The notes: generated by a model not told the origin, from the letters alone. A DNA stretch of 64,000 nucleotides from Streptomyces sp. RPT161 (GCF_027533845.1 NZ_JAPZVN010000007.1:62001-126000), one strand, 5' to 3'; positions 9,101 to 17,526 are shown, counted from the stretch's first letter. Program-made: numbers and translations.

Positions 9101-9793
9101 GGACAGCGCGATCGCCGCGACCCAGGAGACGAACACCCCGGTCGCCGGGATCACCGCGGCCAGCACCACCAGCAGGGCGAGCTTGGCGGTGGAGAACACC
9201 GTGTTGCCGAACGGCACCCACACCGCGCTGCGCAGCCCGGTCAGCACCCCGTCCTGAAGAGTGAGCACCGACCAGGCCACCACGGACCCGACGAACGCGA
9301 GCCCCGGCACCAGCCCACTGAGGAAGTGGTAGGAGGGACCCCACCACCCCAGCGTGAGCAGGAACACCCCCGCGGCGACCGCCACCACGAGTGAACTCGC
9401 CAGATACGTACCGGAGATGAGCCGCGAGGCGCGCCTGCCCGCGACCGGGATGAACCGGGCCAGCGCACCGGTGAGGGTGACCGCGGTGATCCCGGCGAGG
9501 AACTTCATCGCCGCGATCGCGGCCGAGCCCCGGCCCACCGCGTCATCGCTGTAGTAGCGGGCGGCGACCAGCCAGTAGCCGAGCCCGAGCACCGCGGAGA
9601 CCCCGGTGTTGAGCATCAGCGCGTAGGCGTTGCGGAACAGCGGATCGCCTCCGCCGCGCCGTCCGGGAAGCCGCAACCGACCGCGTTTCGGCGGTGGTTC
9701 GGCGGCGACCCCGGGGCCCGCCGCTGCCCGGCGGGGTGCCCCCTGGCCGGTCGCGCTCGTACCGGATGTCTCCTGGGTGGTCGTCTCAGACAC
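6131..9793 (-). CDS. Polysaccharide flippase (Wzx-like) fused to GT-C-like membrane protein
   Basis: 1220 residues from GTG 9793, whose start overlaps the stop of the deacetylase gene (GTGTCTGA). An ATG at 9844 in frame would overlap it further and is less likely. Residues ~50-455 are a MOP-superfamily flippase with about 12 membrane helices (FRNAYALMLNTGVSAVLGLG; FVGSVVAWSVLTLQDGVLTG). A Pro/Glu-rich cytoplasmic linker of ~100 residues follows, then from ~560 a second multi-spanning domain (some 10-13 helices) with large loops, resembling GT-C glycosyltransferases or polymerases. Flippases translocate lipid-linked repeat units; the second half may polymerise or glycosylate them. Plasma membrane. 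The fusion is the notable point. Confidence 0.85.
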   Translation of the reverse strand: MSETTTQETSGTSATGQGAPRRAAAGPGVAAEPPPKRGRLRLPGRRGGGDPLFRNAYALMLNTGVSAVLGLGYWLVAARYYSDDAVGRGSAAIAAMKFLAGITAVTLTGALARFIPVAGRRASRLISGTYLASSLVVAVAAGVFLLTLGWWGPSYHFLSGLVPGLAFVGSVVAWSVLTLQDGVLTGLRSAVWVPFGNTVFSTAKLALLVVLAAVIPATGVFVSWVAAIALSVLPLGWLVFRRLIPRHVKATQDRTDPPSAREIGRFLAGDYTGSLFALAALYLVPVIVAARISAEDNAYFYITSTIGGTVDLLAINMGASLTVEGAHDPSRIAENCRAALRRMARIMIPICMTLAVFAPQILHVFGAGYAAKGGPLLRFMAVASLTRVLFEAYFGVLRAQSRTSRIAMLQGLLCALVLGSTLLLLPPLGIVGAGVAELASQTVIAVIACFGLARILRAPAPASSAAPPPAEAPQEAPLDTDTLVFGTRWALRAAVDQDTLPLGVRLDFDHLERRPYVLPQPQTHQESRAEGTTPHPVSAPPPPQPTERPRVPLRDRMADWSWAAFGGWLALVAALALYWLPLRGMDDASLDRMTGLGLVSVLPLRTLVGAALLVLAFCWALALPRCRPWLLLAVLLATVVSLHAVPAVLEAQPRFPTAWQHAGFIEYVNRTGHAVPYLDARFSWPGFFAGVALVTKACGISDLSEVLRWWPLAVELLYLAPLMLLLHAIRASWRAKWCAAWLFVLCGWVGQDYFSPQSVNYLFYIMFVAVLLVWFRSPQTGGTGRMPGEAQARPAGRADRVVLLGVALALFAASVVSHQLTPFVMLGVAAALVVWKRSTLYGLPLLCGVMVVAWVGFLAEPYWSGHFNDLFGGLGSLGGNVSSSVSGRIQGGSPTHKLVLYSRVLLAVAVLALAAFGWLRRRRSGISDRVLLILLLVPFLGFGMQSYGGEMALRVFLFALPGASVLAALAFFPRTSTERSWTGLTALLLAGLVLMGGFLVARWGNEPFERVRTGEVAALDYVYGHDSPSARLLWPSKDPANDPTPNLPWMARDMEKVDYRGVLAPRDPSRVGAMVADLKAAGPQSYLLITSGTAGYLQLDAGYPADWRTRVVAALNARSDVREVMSNPDAAVYQLAAPPKGTVPRPVVGKVGPVVTWTRWTVVGAIAAVLLVVLLGAREVVRVVVPEYRRRRGMKVSFYLALPLLLVFLASLADRFATLS

Positions 9794-10598
9794 GGGCTCC
9801 GCGTACCTTCCCCAGTGCTCGGCGGGTTCTGCGCACCATGGCATAACTCTTTGTCAACGCCCGGTCCTTGGCGAAGTTCCGGGCGACGGCGCGGCCCTCG
9901 ACGAGTCGTTCGAACTCGGTTATGGACGTGGACCGGCGCACGGTGACCCGGCGCAGCGCGTACGGTCCCTGTGCCCGGGAGGCCAGCCGGTTGCCCACGG
10001 CGAGCGAGATGCCGAACCCGCCGGTGCGCACCATGCGCCGCACCCGCTGGCTTGAGTAGCCGTACGGATAGGCGAACGAGACAGGTGGGGCGTCCAGTTC
10101 CTCGGTGAGGATCTCCTTGCAGCGCAGCACCTCGAACCACAGCCGCTCGTCGGAGAGCTGGTCCAGCTGCGGATGGCTGTGGCTGTGCCCGCCGATCTCC
10201 ACCCCGGACGCCGCCAGTTCGCGTACCTGGTCCCAGTCCAGCATGGTGTCCAGCGCCCCCGGAGCCTGGTCCTGCGTGCCGCGCCCGCGCACCCAGCCGG
10301 TCGAGGTGAACAGCGTCGCCGCGAAGTCGTGCCGCCGCAGTTCCGGCAGCGCGTGCCGGTGCACGCCCTCGTACCCGTCGTCGAACGTGATGAGCACCGG
10401 GCGTTCGGGCAGCGCACGCCGTCCGTCCCGCCAGACGGCGGCCAACTGCCGGGTGGTGAGCGGTGTGAAGCCGCGCTCCGCCAGCAACTCCATCTGCTCG
10501 GCGAACGCCGACGGCGTCACCGAAAGCCCACGCGCGGCCCTCGCCGGGGCGTCGGCGACCGCGTGGTACATCAAGATGGGCACCCCACCTGTGGTCAT
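9786..10598 (-). CDS. NodB-type polysaccharide deacetylase
   Basis: 270 residues from ATG 10598, overlapping the preceding glycosyltransferase stop (ATGA). Motif 1 is TFDDG (71-75; base and metal Asp), motif 2 is HSHSH (138-142; metal His pair, H-x3-H), and SFAYPYGYSS fits motif 3. The carbohydrate esterase family 4 fold removes N- or O-acetyl groups from polysaccharides in a metal-dependent reaction. No signal peptide is evident, so it may act at the cytoplasmic face or be exported by another route. Within the operon it probably tailors the polymer made by the neighbouring glycosyltransferases. Confidence 0.92.
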   Translation of the reverse strand: MTTGGVPILMYHAVADAPARAARGLSVTPSAFAEQMELLAERGFTPLTTRQLAAVWRDGRRALPERPVLITFDDGYEGVHRHALPELRRHDFAATLFTSTGWVRGRGTQDQAPGALDTMLDWDQVRELAASGVEIGGHSHSHPQLDQLSDERLWFEVLRCKEILTEELDAPPVSFAYPYGYSSQRVRRMVRTGGFGISLAVGNRLASRAQGPYALRRVTVRRSTSITEFERLVEGRAVARNFAKDRALTKSYAMVRRTRRALGKVRGARV

Positions 10599-11647
10599 GC
10601 CACCGCTCCCGGTCTGTGCTGTCCGCTGTGTGGGGCTTCCCGAGGCGCGTCGGCCCTCCCGGGATCCGTGCCCTGCGCTTCCGCCACGGGGATGACGAAC
10701 CGGCCGCCGTTGCGGGACCGTACGGTGCCGACGGCGTATCCGGCCGCCGTCGTCGCCAGCCCGGCCACGATCGCACCGGCCCGGGCCAGGCCGCTGACCC
10801 GGCCGAGCAGCGCGTCCCGTACGCCGCGGGCCACTCCGAACGGCAACACCCTTGTGGCGTACCGGCGTTCGGTCGCCAGCCCGGCCTCGGTGCCCACGCT
10901 GCGGGCCACCAGTGCCTTGGACAGGCCCTCGGCGTAGCAGCGGGTGCGGAAGTAGCCGAACCGCTCCCGCGCCGGTGGCACCCGGTGGTGGATGACCGCG
11001 CGGTCGTCGAGCAGCAGCAGCGCGTCCGGGCGGGCCCGCCGCAGCCGGATGCACAGCTCGGTCTCCTCGCAGCCCAGCGGGCGCTTGTCGCCGTCCCGGC
11101 CGATCCCGGTGGCGAAGCCGCCAGCGGCGTCGAACGCCGTGCGCCGGAACGAGGCGTTTCCGCCCAGCACGTTGCGCACCGGCACCCGGCCGGGCGGCAG
11201 GCCCAGATAGGTGCAGCCCACCACCCACTCGAACTCGCGCGGGAACCACCCCGGGCGGCGTCCCGACGCCCAGGCGGGCATGGTCCTGCCGCCCACCGCC
11301 ATCACCCGCGGGTCCTCGTAGGCCGCCACGAAGTGCCGCAGCCAGTCCCGTTCGGCCACCGCGTCATCGTCCAGGAACGCGATGACCGAGCCGCTGGACG
11401 CGGTGATTCCGGTGTTGCGGCCCGCGGACAGGCCGCGGGGCCCGGCGTTGGGCAGCACGCTGACGGTGTGGTCGTCCGCGTACCGCTCGCGCAGCCGGGC
11501 CAGCAGCGTGGGGTTGTGGTCCACCACGAGCAGTGTTTCGTGTGCCGGGAGGCTCTGCGCCCGCACCGAGGCCACCGCGGCGAGGATGTCGCCCCAGCGG
11601 TCCTCGGTGTAGACGCAGATCACCACGGAGACGGTCTCCGTGCTCAA
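10595..11647 (-). CDS. Family 2 glycosyltransferase
   Basis: 350 residues starting at TTG 11647, which overlaps the stop of the upstream gene. GT-A fold: the nucleotide-sugar site is at VSVVICVYTEDRW, with the metal-binding DDD at 93-95 (FLDDDA) and the acceptor-region motif GCEETELCIRLR. The C-terminal ~100 residues are moderately hydrophobic and may associate with the membrane. The sugar is not predictable. It is the second gene of a four-gene overlapping set (two glycosyltransferases, deacetylase, flippase fusion), so a role in assembling an exported glycan is likely. Confidence 0.92.
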   Translation of the reverse strand: MSTETVSVVICVYTEDRWGDILAAVASVRAQSLPAHETLLVVDHNPTLLARLRERYADDHTVSVLPNAGPRGLSAGRNTGITASSGSVIAFLDDDAVAERDWLRHFVAAYEDPRVMAVGGRTMPAWASGRRPGWFPREFEWVVGCTYLGLPPGRVPVRNVLGGNASFRRTAFDAAGGFATGIGRDGDKRPLGCEETELCIRLRRARPDALLLLDDRAVIHHRVPPARERFGYFRTRCYAEGLSKALVARSVGTEAGLATERRYATRVLPFGVARGVRDALLGRVSGLARAGAIVAGLATTAAGYAVGTVRSRNGGRFVIPVAEAQGTDPGRADAPREAPHSGQHRPGAVA

Positions 11648-12492
11648 GAACCCTCCCCCAGGCTGGCGCTGGCGGGCAGCATCGCCGGGCGGGAGCGCAG
11701 CCGACGGGGTCTGTGCTCCCGCAGGATGACCTTCAGCACGCGCAGACCGTCCCGTACCGCCCGCAGGTTGCTGGCGCCGTGGATGCGCAGATGCTCATGG
11801 CTGGGAATCTCCTGTACCTTCAGGCCGGCCTTGACCACGCGGATGTTCATCAGGGTCTCCACCTCGAAACCGGCGCAGTCCAGCGCGATGTGGTCCAGGC
11901 AGTGTCTCCAGAAGGCGTTGTAGCCGTAGCACAGGTCGGTGTAGCGGGCGCCGAACTTGGCGTTGACCAGTGCGCACAGCACCCAGTTGCCGAGTTTGCG
12001 GATCGGGGTCATGTCGTCGGTGCCACCGCCGTTGGCGAAGCGCGAGCCCTTGGCGAAGTCGGCCCCGGAGACCAGGGCGGAGACATAGCTGACGATCTCG
12101 CTGCCGTCGGCCGAGCCATCGGCGTCCACCATCACGATGATCTCGCCGGTGGCCGCGGCGAAGCCGCTGATCAGGGCATCGCCCTTGCCGCGGCCGCGCT
12201 GCTCGACGACGGTCACCGAAGGCCACAGTTCACGGGCGACCTTCACGGTGTCGTCGGTGGAGTGCCCGTCGACCAGGACGACCTCGTGGATCCAGGGCGG
12301 GAGCGTGGCGAACACATGGGGAAGGTTCTCCGCCTCGTTCATCGCCGGGATGACGACGCTGACCGGCGGGGTGATCGCCAGGTGTGTGGAGATCGGCCGG
12401 AACTTCGCCGCAGCTGCGACGGTGGAGCGGTCCGTTGGTGGGTTCGAACTTAGCGATGGTCCGGGTACGGCCGGTTGAACAAACGAGCTCAT
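11644..12492 (-). CDS. Dolichol-phosphate mannosyltransferase-like family 2 glycosyltransferase
   Basis: 282 residues from ATG 12492, chosen because a GAGAGGG ribosome site lies just upstream; the longer open frame to 12708 reads as noise. GT-A core: VSVVIPAMNEAENLP, LVDGHSTDDTV, RGRGKGDAL and the metal-binding MVDADGS (DAD 123-125), the pattern of DPM1/DpgS-like enzymes that load a sugar onto a polyprenyl phosphate. There is no C-terminal membrane domain. First gene of the minus-strand polysaccharide operon; its promoter should lie in the 550-bp gap upstream. Confidence 0.92.
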   Translation of the reverse strand: MSSFVQPAVPGPSLSSNPPTDRSTVAAAAKFRPISTHLAITPPVSVVIPAMNEAENLPHVFATLPPWIHEVVLVDGHSTDDTVKVARELWPSVTVVEQRGRGKGDALISGFAAATGEIIVMVDADGSADGSEIVSYVSALVSGADFAKGSRFANGGGTDDMTPIRKLGNWVLCALVNAKFGARYTDLCYGYNAFWRHCLDHIALDCAGFEVETLMNIRVVKAGLKVQEIPSHEHLRIHGASNLRAVRDGLRVLKVILREHRPRRLRSRPAMLPASASLGEGS

Positions 12493-13042
12493 GAGTCCGT
12501 TTCCCTCTCGTCCGGTCGACCGCCCGCGCCGGGCGGCCCGTGTCGTGGGTCCGGTTCGAAAGGGGGGTCTCACCTGCTCCATGCCGACTTCGCCCAGGGC
12601 GGTATCGCCCATGGGCGGGTCTGGCGCCTTGCGAGCCTGGTGAGTTGGCGTACGTGACCGGCCGCGCGGTGCGCGGCTCGGCACATGCGCAGTGTCCGAG
12701 CACGGCACCCCCCTACCGCGCCCCGCACCGGTTCCATCGCGGCCTGTTGAGCCCCCTCCCCTGAGGTCTCCTAGGGCCGCCCTTCCCTGATGGCTGATGC
12801 GGGTGGATGTCCGACGGTATTGATGATTAGGACTCTAAGGCAAGACCCGGCGTCGTGATTCACAATTGACGGAAAATACTACGCGGCTGTCCTTTTGATC
12901 TTGCCTCAGTGATCGAACTTGCGGGGAAGCGAATCATTCCTTTCGACTCGCTGGACAAATGAGCTGGGCAGCGGGTTGTACGCGAAGTCGCCACGATCCG
13001 GCGCGAAGGAGCGCTGGATGCGTACGGTGGCACGGGGGCGCG
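12493..13042. other. Non-coding gap upstream of the polysaccharide operon
   Basis: No convincing gene in about 550 bp. The part around 12811-12960 is distinctly A/T-richer than the surroundings, as expected for the promoter of the minus-strand operon. An 8-bp inverted pair, AGGCAAGA (12838-12845) and TCTTGCCT (12899-12906), flanks it. I could not assign -35/-10 boxes with confidence, nor any RNA gene. Confidence 0.5.
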
Positions 13043-14143
13043 TCACCGTTCGGTCCGCAGCCGCCCCAGCAGTCTGAGCAACTGATCGGCGCGGCCCAGG
13101 AGTTGGGGGCGCGCCAACACCGCGTTGCGGGCCGCCCGCACCGGCGCACGCCTGACCAGGTGACCGATGGCGACCGGATGGCGCCTTGTCACCCAACCTT
13201 CGCTGACCGAAAGTTCACGCGTTTTGAGCGACTCTTTGTATTCTTTTTCACCGCGGCCGAGATCAAGGTAGGAGATACCATTCGCCGCAGCCGCCTCGGC
13301 CATTCTCAGATGCAACGCGAGGCCCGGCGAGTATTTGCCGAACGCGGTGTCGTACGCCGGGAACCAACAGGCGACCACCCGGTCGGATCGCAACCCGAAG
13401 TGCGCCGCCACCGGACGACCGCCCGCATAGAGCACGGAGAGCTGTCCGGCGAAGTCCTCGCCGCGGACGTTGAAGAGGTGCTCCACCAACCGCACGATCC
13501 ACGGCCGGGCGAACCGGTCGCTCCGCCCGGTCCTGCGGTACTGCGCCGACTTCCAGCCCATCAACGTGCGCAGCGCGGCCGGATCACGCTCGTCGTGCAC
13601 GTACCGCAGCCCGCCGGCGTCCCGCTCCAGCTTGCGCTCCTTGGCCAGCGTGGTGCGCACGAACTTCGGCGCGTGGGAGCGCAGATAGCCCAGATACGCC
13701 TCGTACCCCTGCTCCACGTCGATCACCGGAGACGGGAACGAGCCGGTGGCGCCCACCTCGAAGGGCTTCTCGCCCTCCACCAGGTGGTCGAACTCCCAGA
13801 TCGCCAGCCGGCAGGCGCGCAGCAGCTCCCGCGCCTCCCACTGGAAACCCGGCCGGTGCACCAGCCCCTGGCAGTCGGACAGCCCGAGGCCGACCGCCCG
13901 ACCCACCCCCAGCACGGTGCGCTGAAAGGGGAAGAACGCGGCCGGCTCGCCGTCCTCGTAGACCACCGCCACCCGAACCCCGCGCCGGAAGCGGTCCACC
14001 GCCAGGGTGAACTCCGGGGACAGGAAGGGACTGGCGAGCGCCGGACTGCCGCAGACCCAGGCCCGTGACTGGAGGCCGGTCCAGGCCGCCCGGTCGGCCT
14101 CGGTCAGCTCGGCGGGGCGCAGGACGCGTATCCGGGATGTCAA
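13043..14143 (-). CDS. GNAT/FemAB-like acyltransferase (CelD/BcsL type)
   Basis: 366 residues from TTG 14143, overlapping the previous stop by 4 bp (TTGA). It has the tandem-GNAT architecture of the CelD/BcsL and FemAB group: a substrate block GEPAAFFPFQRT, then YLRSHAPKFVRTTLAKERKLE, and the terminal GNAT block with ISYLDLGRGEKEYKESLKT. Relatives acylate polysaccharides or lipid-linked sugars in exopolysaccharide loci. It forms a coupled pair with the membrane protein downstream in coordinates and sits beside the glycosyltransferase operon, so acyl decoration of the same polymer is the simplest reading. The acyl donor is unknown. Confidence 0.82.
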   Translation of the reverse strand: MTSRIRVLRPAELTEADRAAWTGLQSRAWVCGSPALASPFLSPEFTLAVDRFRRGVRVAVVYEDGEPAAFFPFQRTVLGVGRAVGLGLSDCQGLVHRPGFQWEARELLRACRLAIWEFDHLVEGEKPFEVGATGSFPSPVIDVEQGYEAYLGYLRSHAPKFVRTTLAKERKLERDAGGLRYVHDERDPAALRTLMGWKSAQYRRTGRSDRFARPWIVRLVEHLFNVRGEDFAGQLSVLYAGGRPVAAHFGLRSDRVVACWFPAYDTAFGKYSPGLALHLRMAEAAAANGISYLDLGRGEKEYKESLKTRELSVSEGWVTRRHPVAIGHLVRRAPVRAARNAVLARPQLLGRADQLLRLLGRLRTER

Positions 14144-14514
14144 GGATCGCGCCTTCGCACCGTCACTCCGTAGCCGTGCCGGGCCAGTGGCAGCAGGAAC
14201 AGCGTCGCGCTCAACGCCGCGACCACCGCCACCCCGCCGCGGATCGACCACAGGTGCAGCATCAGCATCACCTGGCCGACCAGCAGGTCCAGCACGATCG
14301 AGCCGATCACGGCGACCACCACCCGGGTCAGCGGGTCAAGGCTGCGCAGCGTGCTGGCGAGCGCGGCCCCCGGCGCGACGATCAGGAAGAAGAAGGTGAA
14401 CGGTGCGCGCAGCGGCGAACTGATGTCGGCCAGTACGAGCGCGGCGCCGGCCACTCCCGTGCCGACGGCGGCACCAGCGAGAAGTGGCAGAGATTCCCTG
14501 GCAATTGGATGCAT
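14140..14514 (-). CDS. Small integral membrane protein, probably four helices
   Basis: 124 residues from ATG 14514. Hydrophobic segments run at roughly 8-28, 36-54, 64-86 and 92-110, with a basic C-terminus (HGYGVTVRRRDP). No catalytic motif is visible and I do not recognise the family. The stop overlaps the start of the acyltransferase gene, so the two are translationally coupled and the proteins may work together at the membrane, for example as an anchor or partner for the acyltransferase. Confidence 0.75.
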   Translation of the reverse strand: MHPIARESLPLLAGAAVGTGVAGAALVLADISSPLRAPFTFFFLIVAPGAALASTLRSLDPLTRVVVAVIGSIVLDLLVGQVMLMLHLWSIRGGVAVVAALSATLFLLPLARHGYGVTVRRRDP

Positions 14515-14689
14515 TGGCGACTTGCCCCCCGGGCTTCAATGTTGCGCAGTCCCGGCAGCCCGTCAAGCAGTCCGGGCCTCTTGGGACACACCATCACCGA
14601 TCGGGGGAATCTCCGGGCGGGGTACCGCCGCGGTGGGCCGTCCGCTGCTACGACGGACGCGGCAGAAACACGCCGTCGAGAGAGGTTCC

Positions 14690-15487
14690 ATGAGGATCAC
14701 CCGGCTTGTCGCCACCTTGTCCGCCCTGCCCCTCATCGCGGCCCTCAGTCTTTGGGGGACGAGCGGCGCGGGCGCGGCCGGGCCCGGCTATGTGGCGCTC
14801 GGCGACTCGTACTCCGCCGGGGTGGGCGCGGGCGGCACCATCGCGGCCAGCGGGGAATGCCGCCGGAGCACCCGTGCCTATCCGGAGCTGTGGGCGGCCG
14901 CCGCCGCTCCCGCGTCGTTCGCCTTCACCGCCTGCGACGGAGCCACCACGGTGGACGTCCTCAACGGCCAACTGGGGTCGTTGCGTTCGGCCACCGGTCT
15001 GGTCAGCATCACGGTGGGCGGCGATGACGCGGGCTTCGCGCAGGTGATGGCCACCTGCGCGCTCTCCGCCGACCTGCTCTGCGTCCAGCGGGTGGACCGG
15101 GCCCGCGGCTTCGTGCGCGACTCCCTGCCGGGACTGCTGGACACCGTCTACTCGGCGATCCGCGCCCGGGCGCCGCACGCGCGGGTGGTGGTGCTCGGCT
15201 ATCCGCGTTTCTACCAACGCGGCGGCGGCTGTCTGGCCGGGCTGGGGGAGGCCAAACGTACGGCCATCGACGCGGGGATCGACCAGTTGGACTCCGTCAT
15301 CGCCGACCGCGCGGCCGCGCACGGCTTCGCCTTCGGTGACGTTCGCGGAGTCTTCGCCGCGCACGAGATCTGCGGCCAGGACCCCTGGCTGCACAGCGTG
15401 ACGCTTCCGGTCGGTGATTCGTACCACCCGACGGCGGCGGGACAGTCGCACGGGTACCTTCCGGTGTTCACCGCGGTGGCTGGCTGA
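14690..15487 (+). CDS. Secreted SGNH/GDSL-family lipase or esterase
   Basis: 265 residues from ATG 14690; the open frame upstream to 14351 is antisense noise. A signal peptide covers ~1-30 (hydrophobic core then AGAAG). The catalytic blocks are GDSYS with Ser40 as nucleophile, block III as TVGGDDAGF (the family usually has GGND; the oxyanion Asn is Asp here), and SYHPTAAG with His246. Paired cysteines suggest disulfides, as in Streptomyces SGNH lipases. It acts outside the cell on ester substrates. It is divergent from the membrane-protein/acyltransferase pair. Confidence 0.92.
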   Translation: MRITRLVATLSALPLIAALSLWGTSGAGAAGPGYVALGDSYSAGVGAGGTIAASGECRRSTRAYPELWAAAAAPASFAFTACDGATTVDVLNGQLGSLRSATGLVSITVGGDDAGFAQVMATCALSADLLCVQRVDRARGFVRDSLPGLLDTVYSAIRARAPHARVVVLGYPRFYQRGGGCLAGLGEAKRTAIDAGIDQLDSVIADRAAAHGFAFGDVRGVFAAHEICGQDPWLHSVTLPVGDSYHPTAAGQSHGYLPVFTAVAG

Positions 15488-15650
15488 CATTGGCATCGGC
15501 ACTCGGTCAACTACCGTGTGTACGCGCGGCGCCGGGTGGCAACACGCCTGTTCGGCAGGTGAATCCGAGGCCGTGGATGCGCGGGTGACGCGGCGGGGCG
15601 ATAGGGTTACGCTGCCCGGGCCGGGTGCCTCGTACGGGTGGGGAGAAGTA

Positions 15651-15911
15651 ATGGAGCAAATAGTGCGCAGCAGGCCACGTGTGCCTGCGATCAACTGTGG
15701 GAGCAGCGCGACCAGTGCGCGTCTTGACCGTCATCTGGCGGTGCTCGGCGGCCCCGTCGTGCCGCAGCGTGAGACCGCGGACGCCACACTGCTGATGCGT
15801 GAGTTGACGGCCCGGGACACCTGCCCGGCCAGGGAGAACCGCGGCGCCCGCGTCTCGCTGTTCGCGCCGCTGCGCCGGCTGCGCCGGTCGCTGTTCGGCA
15901 GCCGCGGCTGA
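15651..15911 (+). CDS. Small basic hypothetical protein
   Basis: 86 residues from ATG 15651, with a GGGAGAAG ribosome site 5-12 bp upstream; the longer open frame is not credible. No domain recognised. The centre (RLDRHLAVLGGPVVPQRETA, then LLMRELTA) looks like a natural helical protein and the C-terminus is strongly basic (FAPLRRLRRSLFGSRG). I recall similar small proteins in other Streptomyces but cannot verify it. There is no signal peptide; a nucleic-acid or membrane-surface interaction would fit the charged tail. Confidence 0.6.
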   Translation: MEQIVRSRPRVPAINCGSSATSARLDRHLAVLGGPVVPQRETADATLLMRELTARDTCPARENRGARVSLFAPLRRLRRSLFGSRG

Positions 15912-16226
15912 CCCGCTGCCGACCGGACCGACGGGACCCCGTGCCCCTCGGTCCGACCGGCGCACCCTTCCCCGAGGCCATCCGGCGCCCCAACCCGGCA
16001 GGGGGCGCCGGTACCGCGCGGCGCGGGCATCACCCGAGTGATCCCTGTCCGCGCGCTCACCGGCCGTTGCGCGCGAACCGCCCCGCATGGCCCACCCGGC
16101 AAGGGAGTTGGGGAGCGGCGCCTATCCCCACCTGGCGGCGGCCCGCACCCGCGCCCACCGAGCCGGACACGACGTTCGAGCGCGTACTGGGCCGGATCCT
16201 CAACGGGTACGCGGCGTAGGCAACCG
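15912..16226. other. Gap of 315 bp with a weak ORF candidate
   Basis: No well-supported gene. A plus-strand frame at 15941-16219 is open (92 codons) and its last ~20 residues (TTFERVLGRILNGYAA) look protein-like, but the rest is Pro/Arg-rich and it lacks a good ribosome site. No strong hairpin was found. Confidence 0.4.
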
Positions 16227-17438
16227 CTAGAGGAGGGCGAACTGGCCGCCAGGCCCTTCCTCCGGGTGATCGAGCACGGAGGCGGGGCGGCGAGCCGAGG
16301 CCGGAACGGGGAGTACGCCCGCGGCGCGCAGCTCGGCCTTACCCGTGCGCGGGCCCTTGTCGAGAGCGGCGGCCAACGCCGTCTGCCGCGTTCGCAGTTC
16401 CGAGAGCAGCGCCAGTACGGTTACCAGTTCCAGCAGGTCCGAGGTCCACTCCTGCAGCCACGCGCCCGGCCCGATGGCCGCCAGCGTGCCGGGTTCGGCG
16501 GCGCCCGCACGTGCCTCGAACCACGCCTCCAGCACCCGCACGCCACCCGCGTGGGACTCCCAGGCGCCGCGGGGTACCGGTGAGATGCGCCCCTCGCCGA
16601 CGAGCAGCGCTTCCTCCTGTTCGTCGTACCGCAGCGCGTCCGGCCGGGCGGGCAACGGCGCGCGCACATACGGCCGTCGGCCGCCGGGCAGTCGTGGCCG
16701 TACCCCGCTGCGCGCGCCACGGGTCTGCACGTCCAGCGCTGTGCGCCCCAACTCCACACCGACGTCCCACAGTTCACCGTTCGCCGGAAGCGGCACCACG
16801 CGACCCATGGGGGACTGCCGGGCACACACCGTGATCCACGCCAGCAGGTCCTCGGCGGAAACCTGCCGTTCGCACCGCTTGCCGAGATGGTCCAGCAACC
16901 CGGGGGCGACATTGGGCTCCACCCCGCCGGGACGGCGGTACAGCGGGCGGATCCGGCCGGGGCGCCCGGCGGGCGAGTGGCCGTCCGGCAGCAGCGTGCT
17001 GCACACCACCGCCGGGCCGGGCACCTGCGGTACGTGCGCCTGCTCGACGGCGAAGACCTGCCGCTCGTCCGCCACCCGCCACAGCTCGGTCCGCGCGGTG
17101 TCCAGCAACCGGTGGTCGGGGATCAGCCACTGCTGGTCGTACGGCCCGTGCAGCACCCGCAGCGGCTCGGGGCACGGACCCTGCTCCTCGGCGAGCGTGC
17201 CCGTCGGCGCCGGATGGCCCGGAAGCTGCGCCACCGTGCTGTGCACGCTGCGTGCCCGGGTCGGGTGGAACAGCGCGTCGCGCTGCTTCGCCGTACCGGC
17301 CCGCAGCAGGGTGTCCCAACGGGCTCGCAGTGACCGGGGGTCCGGAGCCAGCACCCAGCTCCTGCCGAACCGCGGCGGCGCGGTGGACCACGGCATCAGG
17401 TCGTCGAGCAGGGGCGCGTCGTCGCTCACCGCACGCAT
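16227..17438 (-). CDS. Standalone type ISP restriction-enzyme C-terminal domain protein
   Basis: 403 residues. I recognise the pattern of the target-recognition/C-terminal specificity domain of type ISP (LlaBIII-like) enzymes: CPEPLRVLHGPYDQQWLIPD near 85, SPAGRPGRIRPLYRRPGG near 155, GVRPRLPGGRRPYVRAPLP near 235 and LEAWFEARAGAAEPGTL. Full-length type ISP enzymes are ~1500 residues with nuclease, ATPase, methyltransferase and this recognition module; here only the last is present and no nuclease, helicase or methyltransferase gene adjoins it. It may be a domesticated DNA-binding protein. The start could also be GTG 17429. Confidence 0.75.
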   Translation of the reverse strand: MRAVSDDAPLLDDLMPWSTAPPRFGRSWVLAPDPRSLRARWDTLLRAGTAKQRDALFHPTRARSVHSTVAQLPGHPAPTGTLAEEQGPCPEPLRVLHGPYDQQWLIPDHRLLDTARTELWRVADERQVFAVEQAHVPQVPGPAVVCSTLLPDGHSPAGRPGRIRPLYRRPGGVEPNVAPGLLDHLGKRCERQVSAEDLLAWITVCARQSPMGRVVPLPANGELWDVGVELGRTALDVQTRGARSGVRPRLPGGRRPYVRAPLPARPDALRYDEQEEALLVGEGRISPVPRGAWESHAGGVRVLEAWFEARAGAAEPGTLAAIGPGAWLQEWTSDLLELVTVLALLSELRTRQTALAAALDKGPRTGKAELRAAGVLPVPASARRPASVLDHPEEGPGGQFALL

Positions 17439-17526
17439 GGTAGTGGGACCGGGCCGCGCTTTCCCGGGGGATGGCCCCAGGCTCCCCAGGGCGGCACGCC
17501 GGACCCGGGTGTCGCCGCAGGGCGGA

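Noticed and set aside
12906-13196. Minus-strand 96-codon open frame at the end of the acyltransferase gene
   Set aside because: It overlaps the acyltransferase 3' end in another frame and has a Pro/Arg/Gly composition typical of shadow frames.
15941-16219. Plus-strand 92-codon open frame
   Set aside because: No ribosome site and Pro/Arg-rich noise over most of its length; only the last ~20 residues look natural. Left as part of the gap description.
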